DNA of 60,000 nt from Strigamia acuminata (Eukaryota; Arthropoda; Chilopoda; Geophilomorpha; Linotaeniidae), in NCBI GenBank assembly GCA_949358305.1, contig CASHSZ010000052.1, positions 64,001 through 124,000 of the forward strand, given 5' to 3'. The translations under genes were made by a program, and so were the position numbers. Positions within the stretch are counted from its first letter, which is position 1, and each line of letters opens with the position of its first letter. Positions 21,237-32,777 of the stretch are shown in pieces. The notes under the pieces are model-generated. The model saw only the letters and a list, made by a program, of their open reading frames with translations. It ran no database searches and was not told where the DNA came from.

Positions 21237-23688
21237 CTAGGCCCACACGAGAAAGAGCAACTGCGATCCGATCGTCCACATCTCTCCTGAATTTAAAAGA
21301 GAATCTCACCTGTTGGAGTTGCATTGCCCACCGCACCAGGCGACCTGACGTGTTGATTGAGTGTAATAACCAAAACAACGCCACGCAACCTGTTTCGATT
21401 TCGAATTTTGAATACGCGATGAAAGATCGAAAGGAAGCGACTGCCTGCAGAACTGCCAGACAATCGAGTTCCGGCGGGCTTAACGCTGTCTCGGCACCTT
21501 GCAGCGCACGACTCGCGTAAGCAACGGGTCTTTTGACCCCCAGATGATCGATCTGCGTGAGGACTGCACCGAGCCCGGTCAAACTTGCGGCAGCCTGGAT
21601 GACAAAGGTCTTGCCGAAATCAGGCATCGGCTGCACGATCCCACGCGAAAGATGATCCTTGAAAAATTCGAATACTCCCTGACACTCGTCGGACCAATTC
21701 CATTCCGCACCCACTGTGAGTAGGTCATCCAGCGGGTTCGACAGATGTTCCAGTCCCTCGATCGGCGGTGTGTCTCCTCCAAACATGCCGAGGAAACGTC
21801 GCAGCTGGGCGACATTCGCTGGTCGCGGGTAGTCCACGATCGCCTGAACACGGCGTTCGTTCGGTCGAAAACCTGCGGGAGTCATAGAATAGCCAAGAAA
21901 GTCCCAAGAAGTAGATATCACACAAGATCCAGACGGGCTAGCGGTCAAGCAAAATTTGCTCAGCCTGCTCAGCACGTCGGACAGGTGTGTCAGGTGTTCC
22001 TCAAAAGTTTTGCTGAACACCACAATCGAGTCCAGGTAGGGCAACGCCCACTTAAACTTCGATTCGCCGAGCACCTTCCCCATCAGCCGTTGAAATGCCA
22101 CAGGGGTATTCAACAATCCGTAGGGCAATTTCACGAACTGAAAGGTACCTTGAGGTGTGTAAAACGCCGTCTTAGGTCTGTCCTTGGGCGCAATCCTTAC
22201 CTGAAAGCAGCCCATAGCCAGATCCAAAGTAGAGAAGAACACACTCCCTTCCAAACAGGCCAAAATCATGGGAATAGACGGGACCGGGTACGTGTCTCTC
22301 TCCGTGACTGAATTCAGCTGTCTAAAATCGATGCAAGCGTCAAAGGTTCCGTCAGGTAATATACTTATCACCGGCTGGTTCCTATAAGCACTGGCACTCC
22401 TTTCTATTTCACCCTTTTTCAGCGCGCATCTCACCAACCGGCGCAGAGCTTTCGCTTGAGCAGGGGATGTTGGTTTGATATCGCACGAGAAGGATGGCTC
22501 ATTAAACGTGGGGATCCGAAGTTCCACCGTCGGATGACAGCCTCCCATCTCGCTGAAGGTGTGGCTGAACTCGTCGAGCACGCGAGCCAATCTCATCTTC
22601 CGCATATCTTCTATTTTGCAGTCTTCCAACAAATCTAATTGTTTGGATGATAGTGACAGTGCGGCCGTGTCGACGCCGTATTCCAGCGTGACCCTTGCCC
22701 ACTTGTCAACATCTGCACCACTGTCGTCTAGCTGTCTAGGCCGAGGAGCGAAAGGAAACGTCATCCCTGGATTATCGGCTTTAAACCAATCGTTCCGGGA
22801 AATGCGAATTACAATGCCATATTCCCTCAACCAACTACACCCCAAAAGGATGAAGTTAGAAGAAGAAGGTAACACCGCAAACCGTAACCAATCTTCCCCC
22901 GTCTGCCAGCTGACGTACAATCTCACCGTCCCCAAGGGACTGGTTACTCTATCGCCCGTCATAACCCTAACGAAATCATCACAGGGTTCAATCGAGGCTG
23001 TTAGTCCATATTTCTCGGCCGCGGCACTACTCATATACTGCCCTGAAGCAGCGGTATCCATAAGTGCCACCGCTTCGCGGTTGGAAAAACGAATGTCGAC
23101 GAACGGGAGAGGGAAATCTCTGCCCAGTCCGGCGACACTCACTGTATCCCAGACCGCTCCGACGGCTAAGCCTACGAAACAGACTTGGTCGGGCGGTGAG
23201 CCGTCTGCTACGACGCCTTCATCCGCCTCGACTGTTTCTAGCGGCTGGGGAGGTGAGATCCGGTCGTAGAGTTCGGCGGGCTGAACCACACCGTTCTCCG
23301 CAACCAGGTCTACCACCTCCGGCTCGCTTTCAACGTCCGAATCGTCCGATGCAGCGGCGCGAGTTATCGTCGACCTGCTGGACAATTCCATGATACGTTT
23401 ACCGAAATCCAATTGCTGCGACACCGCGGATCTTGCCCAAGCCTCCGCCATGTCGCTGGCCTCATTCCGCGCACGAACAGCTGCTTTACGCGCCTGTTCT
23501 GCGGCAAAATTTGACCAAATTGCTTCGCCATGTGCAGCGGCGGCATCAAGTGCTGCCATCTGCTTTTCGCGTTGAAATAATCGAATGAGTTCCATGACAT
23601 CGTCCTGCGTCTTAATGTCGCATGGATCGACGTCGCAAAGAACAGCCAGTTCTCTGGCCCAAGCCGAATCGAGATCCTTGCTTGCCAT
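21130..23688 (-). CDS. Gypsy-like protease-RT-RNase H polyprotein, catalytically damaged
   Basis: One open frame of 852 codons. Residues 1-170 are alanine-rich and helical, with no zinc knuckle. Protease is at about 195-295 with DTAAS (211-215, usually DTGAS) and the flap-side ILLGCSWL (280-287). Reverse transcriptase is at about 395-610: the first acidic motif is kept (LDLA, 488-491) but the usual YxDD reads YLDS (551-554). RNase H is at about 690-815: the usual DAS reads AAS (700-702), the usual TD reads TG (766-767) and ADALSR reads AVALSR (809-814), so only E740 of the four acidic residues remains. The frame is nevertheless uninterrupted. Either inactivation is recent, or the protein is kept for a non-catalytic role. 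Start chosen at the first Met; no upstream gag is seen. Confidence 0.9.
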   Translation of the reverse strand: MASKDLDSAWARELAVLCDVDPCDIKTQDDVMELIRLFQREKQMAALDAAAAHGEAIWSNFAAEQARKAAVRARNEASDMAEAWARSAVSQQLDFGKRIMELSSRSTITRAAASDDSDVESEPEVVDLVAENGVVQPAELYDRISPPQPLETVEADEGVVADGSPPDQVCFVGLAVGAVWDTVSVAGLGRDFPLPFVDIRFSNREAVALMDTAASGQYMSSAAAEKYGLTASIEPCDDFVRVMTGDRVTSPLGTVRLYVSWQTGEDWLRFAVLPSSSNFILLGCSWLREYGIVIRISRNDWFKADNPGMTFPFAPRPRQLDDSGADVDKWARVTLEYGVDTAALSLSSKQLDLLEDCKIEDMRKMRLARVLDEFSHTFSEMGGCHPTVELRIPTFNEPSFSCDIKPTSPAQAKALRRLVRCALKKGEIERSASAYRNQPVISILPDGTFDACIDFRQLNSVTERDTYPVPSIPMILACLEGSVFFSTLDLAMGCFQVRIAPKDRPKTAFYTPQGTFQFVKLPYGLLNTPVAFQRLMGKVLGESKFKWALPYLDSIVVFSKTFEEHLTHLSDVLSRLSKFCLTASPSGSCVISTSWDFLGYSMTPAGFRPNERRVQAIVDYPRPANVAQLRRFLGMFGGDTPPIEGLEHLSNPLDDLLTVGAEWNWSDECQGVFEFFKDHLSRGIVQPMPDFGKTFVIQAAASLTGLGAVLTQIDHLGVKRPVAYASRALQGAETALSPPELDCLAVLQAVASFRSFIAYSKFEIETGCVALFWLLHSINTSGRLVRWAMQLQQVRFSFKFRRDVDDRIAVALSRVGLDDEETTLAASREEKAASALAHTRFRKPRWCDHVLR

Positions 23689-26674
23689 AAGATGCTATTT
23701 CTTTGCAACCAGTGGTAACCAAGTGTGTGCAGTCAAGACCACGCACAGGCAAGGAGTGAGAAAGAATCCAAGGACACTTTCACTTCCAACAAACAAACCA
23801 AAGTCAGGGGTACCTTGACCAATTACAGCCGCCTACAACTAGGTCGACCATAATTATTTCACAAAAGATCTCAGCATCCCTTCCAAAGGAATGTCCGACC
23901 ACTGGCCATGTGTTGGACCTTCGAGCGCTTTTCAGTGCTTCAAGGGTCCTCGATTCTATTTTTAGCTAATTGGCAACTGAGCATCTGGTGAAGACCAAAG
24001 TCGCGCACCGGGGTGCCGTCCTGTTCTTTCAACAGAGTCCGTGCCCTTTATGCTAAAACTGATTAAACAGAGGAGCGGCGGGTCAATGGTCGAAACCCTG
24101 ACCTCGTCATCAACCTGTTACTGCATTCCGAGTACCTTCAAAAATAAAATATGATAAATTACAATGAAAGTCTTTTTATTGAAAACAATAAAACATTAAG
24201 TTTTGGTTCATCTCTCCGCCCCAAAAAATCAAATTAGCGGTTATACTTTGGTATTTTCTAATCCACGCCCCAAAATAAAAAATTAGCGAACACCTTTCTG
24301 GTATTTATCCACGCCCCAAAAGATAGAAAATGGCGAGCACCTTTCCGGCATTTATCCACGCCCCAGAAGATAGAAATGGGCGACTGGAAGTTCTCTGACA
24401 CTCCCAAACTAACAAAACAATGCATGCTTCGTCTTTCCCTTCGTGTTCTAAATTATTCGCGCCAGAACCAAGTAGAAAAAACTGCGTATATCGATTTTTC
24501 GTGGCATTTTCCATCGCGCCCCACAGCTTCGATGCTAAGGTCGTACGTTTTCCTTTGCACTGGTGTACACGTCTACCACCAGGTTTAACCTCTGCTGAAA
24601 ACGCTAAAATCGCGTGTTTTAGGATTCCTCCGATATTGCCTGCTCCTGCACCGAAATCACACCCAAAACACCATCAAGATCGCGATAATCCTGATGAGGC
24701 AAAAAATTGTGACTCAGTCGCCTCAGACTAAGAGTGAAGGGAAATTGGCGAACCGAGCCTGAGTCAGATTGGAGAATATTGCAACTGAACACGGTCCAGC
24801 GCCAGGGAAAGTTAGGTCCAATCCCCGGGAGCCTCACTCCTTTCCAACCCGGATATGAAATTAGAGTAGAAATAGGATAAAAGAAGGGAACAAGAAAAAT
24901 GTGGTGTGTTTCACAAAATTGGGAAAAGGGATCCACACACAGCACATTGAAAAAATAAAAGGGTTTAAAAGATGTTGGGCTGGATTCACAGTCTTCGTAT
25001 TTGCAAGCATTCCACGCGCGGTTTGAAAGCAAACACCGTTAGGCTCGACACTCCAGCAGTCCCCTGCAAGAGCCGCCCTCCCTGCTGTCCGAGACCCAAT
25101 TTCGACAGTAAGGCAGTGAAATTGACAAAAATGTGCCATAAGTGGCCACAAAAACACAAAAAAGCCAAAACCACGTCAAACTGCTTCTACCAGTGCCCGG
25201 GACAGGGTTGGAAACCCAGTCTCCGTGTGCTCTCCTTAAGTACATGTGCCTGTAATTCAAAAGATTAATCAAACCGCTGAAACCAGGAATGTACCTCTGG
25301 CCAGTAATGAACAGCGCTTCCCTAAATATACCGCATTAGTTTATTGCTGTCCGGGCGAAGCACAGGGCTGAACTGGGATATACTGCACCCAGCAGCATGC
25401 CTGCCCACCACAACAACACCACAAACACATTTCCCGCCAAAAAACACACTCGGAAAAAGCACCAAATCGCCCGACCCTGAGGGAGAAATAAAAGAACTTA
25501 ATCTACCAAATGCTAGTGTGGTGTCGACCCTCTAAGACACTCATTACATCAGCGTAACCTCAGGAATGTCATGAGTAACACATTGTTGGCTCGTGAAAAC
25601 CAACCTCTACACACCCCACTTTCAAATTGTGTTTGAAATGATGAACCAGATCTAATTCAACACTCCAAACCACAACATCTGAGCACCTACAAATGGTTTC
25701 TCACCTCTACAGGTTGCACACCAAGAAATGAAAAATCATAAAATTAAAAATAAGGGGTGTCCAACTTGTATGCTGGTTGACCCTTGTCCCCCCAGGCTAA
25801 TTATAGGAACAAACGAGGTCAGACTCAAGCCAAGCCAAACACACAAAGAAAAACACCAAACAAAACAAAATAAAATTGGAAATTAAACTAGTGTGTTGGC
25901 TGAATATTACCTTCACGAGATGAATCTAAAAAAAACAACTCAATCCAATCCTAACCAGACCAAACACAAAAGAAAAATAAACCAAAAAAAAATAATATAC
26001 AATTGCACAAATCAACCCAAGACCTGAGCATTACCCAGCCCAAACAAGAGAAAAAGTGTGGCAGAAGAAAAACAAATGTTTCCCAACCCGGCACAAAAAT
26101 TAAACAACAGCAAAAATGAAAATTCAAACAAGGTCACTGCAGTTCAATTAAGTACAAGGGGTGGAGAACACAAAAGAAGATACACAATGGTGCCTGTTCC
26201 TGTAGCCGCCTAAGAGAGAGAGCAAGACTCCCCAGGCTAATTAGAGGAACAAAACATCAAAGTGCTTTGGTCAGTTGCAGCGCGTCTGAAAATAAATTCC
26301 AGAGCCCCAACCACAACAGCACAGAGAAAAATACAATTCCAAGACCTTCAAATGAAAAAGTGCCCAGCCCTCACAACTAAGCCTCTCACGCGACTCAAAG
26401 TGACAAACAAAAACACCCTTCAAATTCCTCAGTCTCAAAGAAAAACATTTAACCCAAAATCCAAAAAATAAGAAAATGAAAAACAATACAATTGTCCCCC
26501 GCCAAAAAATAAAGCAAAAATGTACCAACACTCTGAACAATGAATAAAACAATCTGCAACAAAAAATCGAAGCAAACGGCAACCACAATGAAACAAAGGG
26601 TTTGCACACAAAGCAAAACAAAATGGCGGGCAAAAAAAAATTTACAAGTTCAAATCCAGGACAGGGCCCTCAAT
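23689..26674. other. 5' leader of the gypsy-like element
   Basis: Three kilobases between the 5' LTR and pol without a recognisable gag. It is A-rich on the plus strand, especially 25850-26650. No clean tRNA primer site abuts the LTR; CCTGGATTTGAAC on the minus strand near 26663-26651 looks like a tRNA T-arm complement but is not preceded by TGG at the expected distance. A short minisatellite lies at about 24205-24375. Confidence 0.6.
24205..24375. repeat. Minisatellite, about 46-49 bp unit
   Basis: CCACGCCCCA recurs at 24263, 24309 and 24356, with a related CCGCCCCA at 24216, each followed by an A-rich stretch and TTAGCG or ATGGCG. About 3.5 diverged copies. Confidence 0.8.
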
Positions 26675-27267
26675 TGTGACTGCTATGGTCTCTTCCAGTG
26701 TAGTCAGGGGACTGAGAACACTTGGTAGGGACGCATACTTCACGTAAATGACGGAGACTTCCCACAATATTGATTGGTTGGCCTTTATTGCGTTGTCTAG
26801 GGGTATGGGGAAACCCGTCACCCGCTGCAGAGGTGCCACGAAGGCACACCGCACCGGCAACCGACCCGCCACACACTGGGTGGGAACCCAATGCGTGACG
26901 TGGTCGGTTCGACTTAACATTCGTGTCGTACTTACCTACGACCCACGCGTCCACTCATGGAGGCTGTATAACGGTGGGAGCCGTCATACTGAGTATCATC
27001 GTGGTGAATGGTGAGGAGTACAGAGTCAAACCGGGACACTGCTTGTCCCTCCCAGATGAACACCTTCTCCTCTCGGGGAGCTGCTGCAGGCACGTCCTTC
27101 TCAGGCCGTGTCCAACACTCAACTCTCTCACAACACTCCCTCCTCACCACACCACTCCACTCCCTCCTCCCCGGGCTAGGTCAACTACCCACGTAGGGGT
27201 TGACCTTTGGGGCCGCACGGTGGTGTGTGGCAGTGCCGCAGGTAACCTAGGTGGCCTGGCGGTCACA
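26675..27267 (-). repeat. 5' LTR of the gypsy-like element
   Basis: 593 bp, partner of 7746-8338, followed by the CAAC duplication (27268-27271) and satellite in phase. Confidence 0.95.
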
Positions 27268-28794
27268 CAACTGTGATGAGATCAAAAGTCTATTCTCCCA
27301 AATCATTGCTTGGATGTTGCTAAAACTTACATTGAAGGCTTCTACTAAGGTTTAAATACTATTTCTGAACGTTCAGAAACATTGGTCTTGTGGTGTTTGT
27401 GCTAAGTCAACTGTGATGAGATCAAAAGTCGATTCTCCCAAATCATCGGTTGGATGTTTCTAAAACTTACATTGGAGCCTTCTACTAAGGTTTAAACACT
27501 ATTTCTGAACATTCAGAGACATTGGTCTTGTGGTGTTTGTGCTAAGTCAACTGTGATGAGATCAAAAGTCTATTCTCCCAAATCATTGGTTGGATGTTTC
27601 TAAAACTTACATTGGAGCCTTCTACTAAGGTTTAAACACTATTTCTGAACATTCAGAGACATTGGTCTTGTGGTGTTTGTGCTAAGTCAACTGTGATGAG
27701 ATCAAAAGTCTATTCTCCCAAATCATTGGTTGGATGTTTCTAAAACTTACATTGGAGCCTTCTACTAAGGTTTAAACACTATTTCTGAACATTCAGAGAC
27801 ATTAATCTTGTGGTGTTTGTGCTAAGTCAACTGCGATGTGAAATAAGCTCAAAATTTTTTTTTCAAATTTTATTGCTTGGGTGTTGCTAAAACTTATATT
27901 GAAGGCTTCTACTAAGGTTTAAACACTATTTCTGAACATTCAGAGACATTGGTCTTGTGGTGTTTGTGCTAAGTCAACTGCGATGTGAAATGAGCTCAAA
28001 ATTTTTTTTTCAAAATTTAATGCTTGGGTGTTGCTAAAACTTATATTGAAGGCTTCTACTAAGGTTTAAACACTATTTCTGAACATTCAGAGACATTGGT
28101 CTTGTGGTGTTTGTGCTAAGTCAACTGTGATGAGATCAAAAGTCTATTCTCCCAAATCATCGGTTGGATGTTTCTAAAACTTACATTGGAGCCTTCTACT
28201 AAGGTTTAAACACTATTTCTGAACATTCAGAGACATTGGACTTGTGGTGTTTGTGCTAAGTCAACTGTGATGAGATCAAAAGTCTATTCAACCAAATCAT
28301 CGCTTGGATGTTGCTAAAACTTACATTGAAGGCTTCTACTAAGGTTTAAACACTATTTCTGAACATTCAGAGACATTGGTCTTGTGGTGTTTGTGCTAAG
28401 TCAACTGTGATGAGATCAAAAGTCTATTCTCCCAAATCATCGGTTGGATGTTTCTAAAACTTACATTGGAGCCTTCTACTAAGGTTTAAACACTATTTCT
28501 GAACATTCAGAGACATTGGTCTTGTGGTGTTTGTGCTAAGTCAACTGTGATGAGATCAAAAGTCTATTCTCCCAAATCATTGGTTGGATGTTTCTAAAAC
28601 TTACATTGGAGCCTTCTACTAAGGTTTAAACACTATTTCTGAACATTCAGAGACATTGGTCTTGTGGTGTTTGTGCTAAGTCAACTGTGATGAGATCAAA
28701 AGTCTATTCTCCCAAATCATTGGTTGGATGTTTCTAAAACTTACATTGGAGCCTTCTACTAAGGTTTAAACACTATTTCTGAACATTCAGAGAC

Positions 28795-29788
28795 ATTAAT
28801 CTTGTGGTGTTTGTGCTAAGTCAACTGCGATGTGAAATAAGCTCAAAATTTTTTTTTCAAATTTTATTGCTTGGGTGTTGCTAAAACTTATATTGAAGGC
28901 TTCTACTAAGGTTTAAACACTATTTCTGAACATTCAGAGACATTGGTCTTGTGGTGTTTGTGCTAAGTCAACTGCGATGTGAAATGAGCTCAAAATTTTT
29001 TTTTCAAAATTTAATGCTTGGGTGTTGCTAAAACTTATATTGAAGGCTTCTACTAAGGTTTAAACACTATTTCTGAACATTCAGAGACATTGGTCTTGTG
29101 GTGTTTGTGCTAAGTCAACTGTGATGAGATCAAAAGTCTATTCTCCCAAATCATCGGTTGGATGTTTCTAAAACTTACATTGGAGCCTTCTACTAAGGTT
29201 TAAACACTATTTCTGAACATTCAGAGACATTGGACTTGTGGTGTTTGTGCTAAGTCAACTGTGATGAGATCAAAAGTCTATTCTCCCAAATCATTGCTTG
29301 GATGTTGCTAAAACTTACATTGAAGGCTTCTACTAAGGTTTAAATACTATTTCTGAACGTTCAGAGACATTGGTCTTGTGGTGTTTGTGCTAAGTCAACT
29401 GTGATGAGATCAAAAGTCGATTCTCCCAAATCATCGGTTGGATGTTTCTAAAACTTACATTGGAGCCTTCTACTAAGGTTTAAACACTATTTCTGAACAT
29501 TCAGAGACATTGGTCTTGTGGTGTTTGTGCTAAGTCAACTGTGATGAGATCAAAAGTCTATTCTCCCAAATCATTGGTTGGATGTTTCTAAAACTTACAT
29601 TGGAGCCTTCTACTAAGGTTTAAACACTATTTCTGAACATTCAGAGACATTGGTCTTGTGGTGTTTGTGCTAAGTCAACTGTGATGAGATCAAAAGTCTA
29701 TTCTCCCAAATCATTGGTTGGATGTTTCTAAAACTTACATTGGAGCCTTCTACTAAGGTTTAAACACTATTTCTGAACATTCAGAGAC
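28795..29788 (+). repeat. Canonical 994-bp higher-order unit (example)
   Basis: Seven monomers in the canonical order, two of 147 bp followed by five of 140 bp. The same arrangement recurs at 37020-38013 and, in array 3, at 58330-59323. Confidence 0.93.
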
Positions 29789-32777
29789 ATTAATCTTGTG
29801 GTGTTTGTGCTAAGTCAACTGCGATGTGAAATAAGCTCAAAATTTTTTTTTCAAATTTTATTGCTTGGGTGTTGCTAAAACTTATATTGAAGGCTTCTAC
29901 TAAGGTTTAAACACTATTTCTGAACATTCAGAGACATTGGTCTTGTGGTGTTTGTGCTAAGTCAACTGCGATGTGAAATGAGCTCAAAATTTTTTTTTCA
30001 AAATTTAATGCTTGGGTGTTGCTAAAACTTATATTGAAGGCTTCTACTAAGGTTTAAACACTATTTCTGAACATTCAGAGACATTGGTCTTGTGGTGTTT
30101 GTGCTAAGTCAACTGTGATGAGATCAAAAGTCTATTCTCCCAAATCATCGGTTGGATGTTTCTAAAACTTACATTGGAGCCTTCTACTAAGGTTTAAACA
30201 CTATTTCTGAACATTCAGAGACATTGGACTTGTGGTGTTTGTGCTAAGTCAACTGTGATGAGATCAAAAGTCTATTCAACCAAATCATCGCTTGGATGTT
30301 GCTAAAACTTACATTGAAGGCTTCTACTAAGGTTTAAACACTATTTCTGAACATTCAGAGACATTGGTCTTGTGGTGTTTGTGCTAAGTCAACTGTGATG
30401 AGATCAAAAGTCTATTCTCCCAAATCATCGGTTGGATGTTTCTAAAACTTACATTGGAGCCTTCTACTAAGGTTTAAACACTATTTCTGAACATTCAGAG
30501 ACATTGGTCTTGTGGTGTTTGTGCTAAGTCAACTGTGATGAGATCAAAAGTCTATTCAACCAAATCATTGGTTGGATGTTTCTAAAACTTACATTGGAGC
30601 CTTCTACTAAGGTTTAAACACTATTTCTGAACATTCAGAGACATTGGTCTTGTGGTGTTTGTGCTAAGTCAACTGTGATGAGATCAAAAGTCTATTCTCC
30701 CAAATCATTGGTTGGATGTTTCTAAAACTTACATTGGAGCCTTCTACTAAGGTTTAAACACTATTTCTGAACATTCAGAGACATTAATCTTGTGGTGTTT
30801 GTGCTAAGTCAACTGCGATGTGAAATAAGCTCAAAATTTTTTTTTCAAATTTTATTGCTTGGGTGTTGCTAAAACTTATATTGAAGGCTTCTACTAAGGT
30901 TTAAACACTATTTCTGAACATTCAGAGACATTGGTCTTGTGGTGTTTGTGCTAAGTCAACTGTGATGAGATCAAAAGTCTATTCTCCCAAATCATTGGTT
31001 GGATGTTTCTAAAACTTACATTGGAGCCTTCTACTAAGGTTTAAACACTATTTCTGAACATTCAGAGACATTGGTCTTGTGGTGTTTGTGCTAAGTCAAC
31101 TGTGATGAGATCAAAAGTCTATTCTTCCAAATCATTGGTTGGATGTTTCTAAAACTTACATTGGAGCCTTCTACTAAGGTTTAAACACTATTTCTGAACA
31201 TTCAGAGACATTAATCTTGTGGTGTTTGTGCTAAGTCAACTGCGATGTGAAATAAGCTCAAAATTTTTTTTTCAAATTTTATTGCTTGGGTGTTGCTAAA
31301 ACTTATATTGAAGGCTTCTACTAAGGTTTAAACACTATTTCTGAACATTCAGAGACATTGGTCTTGTGGTGTTTGTGCTAAGTCAACTGCGATGTGAAAT
31401 GAGCTCAAAATTTTTTTTTCAAAATTTAATGCTTGGGTGTTGCTAAAACTTATATTGAAGGCTTCTACTAAGGTTTAAACACTATTTCTGAACATTCAGA
31501 GACATTGGTCTTGTGGTGTTTGTGCTAAGTCAACTGTGATGAGATCAAAAGTCTATTCTCCCAAATCATTGCTTGGATGTTGCTAAAACTTACATTGAAG
31601 GCTTCTACTAAGGTTTAAATACTATTTCTGAACGTTCAGAGACATTGGTCTTGTGGTGTTTGTGCTAAGTCAACTGTGATGAGATCAAAAGTCGATTCTC
31701 CCAAATCATCGGTTGGATGTTTCTAAAACTTACATTGGAGCCTTCTACTAAGGTTTAAACACTATTTCTGAACATTCAGAGACATTGGTCTTGTGGTGTT
31801 TGTGCTAAGTCAACTGTGATGAGATCAAAAGTCTATTCTCCCAAATCATTGGTTGGATGTTTCTAAAACTTACATTGGAGCCTTCTACTAAGGTTTAAAC
31901 ACTATTTCTGAACATTCAGAGACATTGGTCTTGTGGTGTTTGTGCTAAGTCAACTGTGATGAGATCAAAAGTCTATTCTCCCAAATCATTGGTTGGATGT
32001 TTCTAAAACTTACATTGGAGCCTTCTACTAAGGTTTAAACACTATTTCTGAACATTCAGAGACATTAATCTTGTGGTGTTTGTGCTAAGTCAACTGCGAT
32101 GTGAAATAAGCTCAAAATTTTTTTTTCAAATTTTATTGCTTGGGTGTTGCTAAAACTTATATTGAAGGCTTCTACTAAGGTTTAAACACTATTTCTGAAC
32201 ATTCAGAGACATTGGTCTTGTGGTGTTTGTGCTAAGTCAACTGCAATGTGAAATGAGCTCAAAATTTTTTTTTCAAAATTTAATGCTTGGGTGTTGCTAA
32301 AACTTATATTGAAGGCTTCTACTAAGGTTTAAACACTATTTCTGAACATTCAGAGACATTGGTCTTGTGGTGTTTGTGCTAAGTCAACTGTGATGAGATC
32401 AAAAGTCTATTCTCCCAAATCATCGGTTGGATGTTTCTAAAACTTACATTGGAGCCTTCTACTAAGGTTTAAACACTATTTCTGAACATTCAGAGACATT
32501 GGACTTGTGGTGTTTGTGCTAAGTCAACTGTGATGAGATCAAAAGTCTATTCTCCCAAATCATTGGTTGGATGTTTCTAAAACTTACATTGGAGCCTTCT
32601 ACTAAGGTTTAAACACTATTTCTGAACATTCAGAGACATTGGTCTTGTGGTGTTTGTGCTAAGTCAACTGTGATGAGATCAAAAGTCTATTCTCCCAAAT
32701 CATTGGTTGGATGTTTCTAAAACTTACATTGGAGCCTTCTACTAAGGTTTAAACACTATTTCTGAACATTCAGAGAC

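Larger units (their letters stand above)
7746..27267 (-). mobile_element. 19.5-kb gypsy-like LTR retrotransposon inserted in satellite
   Basis: It is bounded by 593-bp LTRs that start TGTGAC and end GTCACA, flanked by CAAC duplications, with satellite in phase on both sides. The coding strand is minus, so the 5' LTR is on the right. Order in the sense direction: 5' LTR, 3-kb non-coding leader, protease-RT-RNase H frame, integrase fragment, 2.4-kb spacer, an unrecognised frame, G-rich polypurine tract, 3' LTR. The 7-kb copia A sits inside the downstream frame, so the element itself is about 12.5 kb. No zinc-knuckle gag was found and pol is catalytically damaged, so it is probably non-autonomous. 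The LTRs differ at about three sites by eye, so insertion was fairly recent. Confidence 0.93.

Noticed and set aside
26641-26674. tRNA gene or clean primer site next to the gypsy 5' LTR
   Set aside because: Only a T-arm-like AGTTCAAATCC is present; no full cloverleaf and no TGG at the right distance.
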